NCBI GenBank assembly: GCA_036160955.1
Contig: JAYYDJ010000086.1
Location: forward strand, 1 to 9,489
DNA length: 9,489 bases
DNA from: GCA-2699365 sp036160955
Lineage (GTDB): Bacteria; Verrucomicrobiota; Verrucomicrobiia; Opitutales; Coraliomargaritaceae
Direction of reading: 5' to 3'
Made by a program: the position numbers and the translations under genes. The notes under the pieces are model-generated. The model was not told the origin of the DNA and did not search any database. It saw only the letters and a list, made by a program, of their open reading frames with translations. Below, piece by piece: positions 6,644-9,489 of this stretch. Position 1 is the stretch's first letter, and each line of letters opens with the position of its first letter.

Positions 6644-8398
6644 ATGAAAAAACCTAGATTAAGTTTTTGGCAAATTTGGAACATGAGTTTCGGTTTCTTC
6701 GGAATTCAGTTCGGCTTCGCTCTTCAGAATGCAAATGTCAGTCGTATATTTGAAACTCTTGGCGCCGATCTTAAGGCTATTCCGATACTCTGGATAGCTG
6801 CACCCTTAACAGGTTTAATAGTACAGCCAATTATCGGTTATTTTAGTGATCGCACATGGTGCTCCATGGGTCGCCGCAGACCTTACTTTCTAGTCGGGGC
6901 TATCTTTGCTTCGGGTGCTCTTTTGATTATGCCCAACTCTCCACTACTTTGGGTGGCAGCTGGGATGCTATGGATAATGGATGCTTCCATAAATGTTTCT
7001 ATGGAACCATTTCGTGCATTTGTTGGCGATCAGTTGCCTGCAGATCAACGTACCCAGGGCTTTGCTATGCAAAGCTTTTTTATAGGTACCGGCTCTGTTA
7101 TTGCCTCTGCTTTACCCTACATATTAACTAATTGGTTTGGTGTTTCCAATATTGCACCAGAGGGTGTTATACCTGATTCTGTTAAATGGTCTTTTTATAG
7201 CGGAGCGGTTGTTTTTTTCTTAGCAGTACTATGGACAGTGGTAAAAAGCCGGGAATACAGTCCAAGTGAGCTGGCAGCTTTCGAGAAAGAGCAGAAAATA
7301 AGCGGGGAAGCTGGACCGTTCGAATGTGACAATGGTGAGGGTATCCCAGATCGCGCTGGTGTTCTTAACGCTTCGAATCACGGTCCCATACTTTTAATTA
7401 TTGGCTTATTGCTTTCTGCGGTTGTCTATTTTTTGGATTGGGAAAAAGAGCTTTATATTGTTACCGGTGGATTCTCTTCATTTGGTATTCTTCTATTACT
7501 TGCTACTTTTATTAGTAAAAAAGGGCGCACCTCGAATGGCTTAGTTGTCACAATGGTAGACTTCTATGCGATGCCAAGGACAATGAAGCAATTAGCCATG
7601 GTCCAATTTTTCTCTTGGTTCGCACTTTTTTCTATGTGGATTTACGCAACTGCTGGAGTGACCAGTCACCTATATGACATGACACTTTCCGAGTTAGACG
7701 TAAGTGCTCTTGAGAAGGCAGTTGCTAATTATGAATGCATAAATCTAGCAGAAGATTCTAGCGGCACCTATAAAGACGTACTTCGCGATCTGGCAGAATA
7801 TCGAGACGATTTAGCAAGCGGAAATAATGAGGTCGTTAGTTCCATGCGAACGGTAAATTTTTTCATAGCACATAGTTCTAAGCTTGGACTTGAGGCGGAT
7901 ATATATCAGCGCATGTTATTTATTCAAAAAGAGTATAATACCGGTGCGGATTGGGTTGGTATTGCCTTCGCAGCTTATAACGGTTTCGCTGCGTTAGTTG
8001 CTTTTGCGCTTCCAATTTTTTCTAGGTGGACTAGTCGAAAAACCACACATGCTTTGGCACTTGTAATAGGTTCTATTGGTTTGGTTTCTGTTTACTTTTT
8101 GCCATCTCCCAATTGGTTAGTATTATCAATGTTAGGTGTTGGAGTTGCTTGGGCAAGTATTCTGTCTATGCCCTATGCTATACTATCTGGGGCGCTGCCA
8201 TCAGAAAAAATGGGTCTATATATGGGAATTTTCAATTTTTTCATCGTTTTACCCCAAATGCTAGCCGCGAGTATTCTCGGATTCTTCGTTCAGCGCTTGC
8301 TGGGCGGTCAGGCTGTGCTTGCTCTCGTGCTAGGAGGTATTACCTGGGTCATAGCTGCTTTCTTGACTCTCTTCGTTGAAGATATTGATGCTTCGTAG
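6644..8398 (+). CDS. GPH/SLC45-like major facilitator sugar transporter (probable maltose or maltooligosaccharide importer)
   Basis: 584 residues, longer than the roughly 450-500 usual for bacterial SLC45-like carriers. Motifs include GFALQNANVSRIFETLGA (24-41), QPIIGYFSDRTWCSMGRRRP (61-80) with the conserved cytoplasmic GRRRP loop, FRAFVGDQLP, and ASILSMPYAILSGALP (504-519). About 14 hydrophobic segments can be traced: 8-30, 45-66, 80-97, 100-120, 140-165, 183-202, 248-264, 270-290, 316-338, 434-459, 467-486, 490-512, 525-548 and 555-578. Two of these (248-290) are additional to the normal 12. A hydrophilic stretch of about 90 residues (342-432) interrupts the usual short link before YNTGADWVGI; positive-inside charges (RRRP at 77-80, RWTSRK at 461-466) place it in the periplasm. 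The gene lies 33 bases after malQ. Related carriers next to malQ are annotated as maltose or maltodextrin transporters; sucrose or other glucosides remain possible. Confidence 0.88.
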   Translation: MKKPRLSFWQIWNMSFGFFGIQFGFALQNANVSRIFETLGADLKAIPILWIAAPLTGLIVQPIIGYFSDRTWCSMGRRRPYFLVGAIFASGALLIMPNSPLLWVAAGMLWIMDASINVSMEPFRAFVGDQLPADQRTQGFAMQSFFIGTGSVIASALPYILTNWFGVSNIAPEGVIPDSVKWSFYSGAVVFFLAVLWTVVKSREYSPSELAAFEKEQKISGEAGPFECDNGEGIPDRAGVLNASNHGPILLIIGLLLSAVVYFLDWEKELYIVTGGFSSFGILLLLATFISKKGRTSNGLVVTMVDFYAMPRTMKQLAMVQFFSWFALFSMWIYATAGVTSHLYDMTLSELDVSALEKAVANYECINLAEDSSGTYKDVLRDLAEYRDDLASGNNEVVSSMRTVNFFIAHSSKLGLEADIYQRMLFIQKEYNTGADWVGIAFAAYNGFAALVAFALPIFSRWTSRKTTHALALVIGSIGLVSVYFLPSPNWLVLSMLGVGVAWASILSMPYAILSGALPSEKMGLYMGIFNFFIVLPQMLAASILGFFVQRLLGGQAVLALVLGGITWVIAAFLTLFVEDIDAS

Positions 8399-8402
8399 CA
8401 TC
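8387..8402 (+). terminator. hairpin across the transporter stop codon, possible weak terminator
   Basis: GATGCT and AGCATC form a perfect 6-bp stem with a TCGT loop; the TAG stop lies in the loop and descending arm. The following bases (TTGGATTGATTTTAACTT) are T-rich but interrupted, so an intrinsic terminator is weak at best. Its position between the transporter and a likely new promoter is what makes it plausible. Confidence 0.3.
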
Positions 8403-8418
8403 TTGGATTGATTTTAAC

Positions 8419-8447
8419 TTGGCTAATACTTAGTGTTAATATAGAAT
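8419..8447 (+). promoter_or_regulatory. candidate sigma70-type promoter for the pseudopilin genes
   Basis: TTGGCT (4 of 6 to the -35 consensus) and TAGAAT (5 of 6 to the -10 consensus) are separated by exactly 17 bases. Transcription would start near 8454, leaving a leader of about 65 bases before the ATG at 8519. The 120-base gap here is the longest without a gene in the window. In such AT-rich DNA a chance match is possible. Confidence 0.4.
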
Positions 8448-8518
8448 ATTATTACTATTTTATACAATCATACTTATGTATTTTCAGACGCTTTGTCTCA
8501 TATTTCATTACCTCACTA

Positions 8519-9163
8519 ATGCGACGAAAATTTTCAGTTAACAGCCATCCTAATCGTAATGGGTTCACGCTCATTGAATTGTTAATGGTGGTCGCTGTCA
8601 TTTTAATACTTGCAGGTATTACTTTTGGGGTATCCCGCGGCGTCCAAAATGCCCAAGCTCGCACTAAAGCAAGGGCAGAGTTGGCGACAATCGCGCAAGC
8701 TATCGAGCAGTTTAAATCACGATATGGTGATTATCCTTGGCACAAATCTGGCGAGACCGATACAAATAAAACTTTATTATATGCTCTTACAGGAAGGTTA
8801 GTTATCAATGATCCGAACCCGAATGATGGTGTTAGCGATATACAGGCAATAATTATTACCGATGAGAATCAAATCAAACGTAACCCTAAATTTTTAGACG
8901 AAACAAAGTTTACTACTGCTAAAATTAATGATGAAACAACAAGCCTTTTAGACCCTTGGGGAAATCCTTATATGTACTGGTATAAGTGGGATGATAATCC
9001 TAGCTTATATGAGATGTTTGGATATCATCTGTATTCTACTGGCGCAGGAGGAAACACCGCAAATAATACTATCAAAACAAAAATAAACGCTAATACGGGG
9101 CTTATTGCTGACGATTTTCGTGACACAGCCAATAGAGCAGGTATTATTTTTGCAGGAGAATAA
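8519..9163 (+). CDS. type II secretion/type IV pilus pseudopilin, GspG-like
   Basis: 214 residues from the ATG at 8519. A prepilin leader of 15 residues ends NRNG before FTLIELLMVVAVILILAG, the standard prepilin-peptidase site with Glu at mature position 5 (E20). The leader is removed and the new N-terminus methylated in this family. The body is GspG-like: helix with IEQFKSRYGDYP (62-73), then LLDPWGNPYMYWYKW (143-157) and YHLYSTGAGG (169-178), corresponding to the conserved DPWGNPY and LYS.GADG regions. The final calcium-binding loop of classical GspG is not obvious: GAGGNTANN replaces the acidic residues. An ATG at 8408 would add 37 mostly hydrophobic residues and is rejected. The gene stop is followed 4 bases later by a second pseudopilin. 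GspE, GspF and other assembly genes are not in the window, so the machine served is unknown. Confidence 0.9.
   Translation: MRRKFSVNSHPNRNGFTLIELLMVVAVILILAGITFGVSRGVQNAQARTKARAELATIAQAIEQFKSRYGDYPWHKSGETDTNKTLLYALTGRLVINDPNPNDGVSDIQAIIITDENQIKRNPKFLDETKFTTAKINDETTSLLDPWGNPYMYWYKWDDNPSLYEMFGYHLYSTGAGGNTANNTIKTKINANTGLIADDFRDTANRAGIIFAGE
9154..9158 (+). promoter_or_regulatory. Shine-Dalgarno sequence of the second pseudopilin gene
   Basis: AGGAG lies 9 bases before the ATG at 9168, inside the last codons of the preceding gene. It is the only convincing Shine-Dalgarno in the window and supports this start. Confidence 0.6.
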
Positions 9164-9167
9164 TTTT

Positions 9168-9489
9168 ATGAAAGAAAATAAACAGTTATCAGGTTTTACT
9201 CTAATTGAATTGCTCAGTGTCATAGCAATTATCGGCATACTGGCAGGGATTTTAATCCCCACGGTCGGATCTGTCCGCAAACAAGCTAACATTGCTGCAT
9301 CGAAGGCTCAAATATCTGGCTATGTAAATGCCATCCAAATGTTCAAAGGGGAATACGGTTATCTGCCCTTTGTAACAGGAAGTTCTGACGAGAAAATTGA
9401 CCTCTCCAGTCCTGGCATGTGTAAGGAATTCATAGAGACTCTATCTGGACGTAGCATTACAACTGGAAAAGTGCTAGATTCCGCCGTCG
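9168..9489 (+). CDS. second pseudopilin, cut by the right edge
   Basis: 107 codons are visible with no stop before the window ends. The short leader MKENKQLSG is followed by FTLIELLSVIAIIGILAGIL, a textbook class III prepilin signal with Glu at mature position 5 (residue 14). After the helix, AQISGYVNAIQMFKGEYGYLPF (48-69) matches the helix-then-YP/LP turn of the first pseudopilin, and ETLSGR (90-95) parallels YALTGR (88-93) there, so the two look like tandem paralogues of the GspG-like kind. The gene begins 4 bases after the previous stop with its own Shine-Dalgarno, so co-transcription is likely. The C-terminal part, where DPWGNPY would be expected, is outside the window. It could equally be a type IV pilus minor pilin. 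Confidence 0.9.
   Translation, partial: MKENKQLSGFTLIELLSVIAIIGILAGILIPTVGSVRKQANIAASKAQISGYVNAIQMFKGEYGYLPFVTGSSDEKIDLSSPGMCKEFIETLSGRSITTGKVLDSAV

Noticed and set aside
8408..8518. Upstream ATG that would extend the first pseudopilin by 37 residues
   Set aside because: The added part is hydrophobic and unlike a prepilin leader, and it would cover the best promoter candidate; the ATG at 8519 gives a normal 15-residue leader.
9005..9292. Minus-strand open frame of 95 codons spanning the two pseudopilin genes
   Set aside because: Both pseudopilins on the plus strand are strongly supported by prepilin motifs; the antisense product has none.

Overview
All ten protein-coding genes lie on the plus strand of AT-rich DNA. 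The set suggests a Gram-negative bacterium of the Verrucomicrobiota, probably close to Opitutae (Puniceicoccales/Opitutales). The reasons are an ExbB with its own signal peptide next to TPR proteins, two ExbD paralogues in tandem, an SLC45-like sugar transporter beside malQ, GspG-like single pseudopilins in tandem, and a secreted protein of a type I recall from Verrucomicrobia. No rRNA or marker gene is present, so this placement is inference.

Region 1 (1-4116) is a tight gene string: a TPR protein cut by the left edge, a second helical-repeat protein with a signal peptide (4-base ATGA overlap), an ExbB-type proton channel, and two ExbD/TolR-type proteins. Together they look like an inner-membrane proton-driven motor with two helical-repeat partners, at least one of them periplasmic. 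No TonB gene follows in the window, so the outer-membrane target is unknown.

Region 2 (4209-8398) holds a small secreted protein of unknown function, a complete GH77 4-alpha-glucanotransferase (malQ) 5 bases later, and a GPH/SLC45-like major facilitator transporter 33 bases after that. The last two fit import and cytoplasmic disproportionation of maltose or maltooligosaccharides. The transporter is unusual: it has about 14 apparent membrane segments instead of 12, and an extra hydrophilic stretch of about 90 residues that the predicted topology places in the periplasm.

Region 3 (8399-9489) has a plausible sigma70-type promoter, then two tandem GspG-like pseudopilin genes; the second runs off the right edge. 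Most starts have no Shine-Dalgarno sequence; the last gene is the clear exception.

I see no mobile elements, CRISPR arrays, tRNAs or rRNAs. No stretch without a gene is longer than about 120 bases. The least explained items are the TPR/ExbB/ExbD/ExbD motor without TonB, the secreted protein ahead of malQ, and the enlarged transporter.
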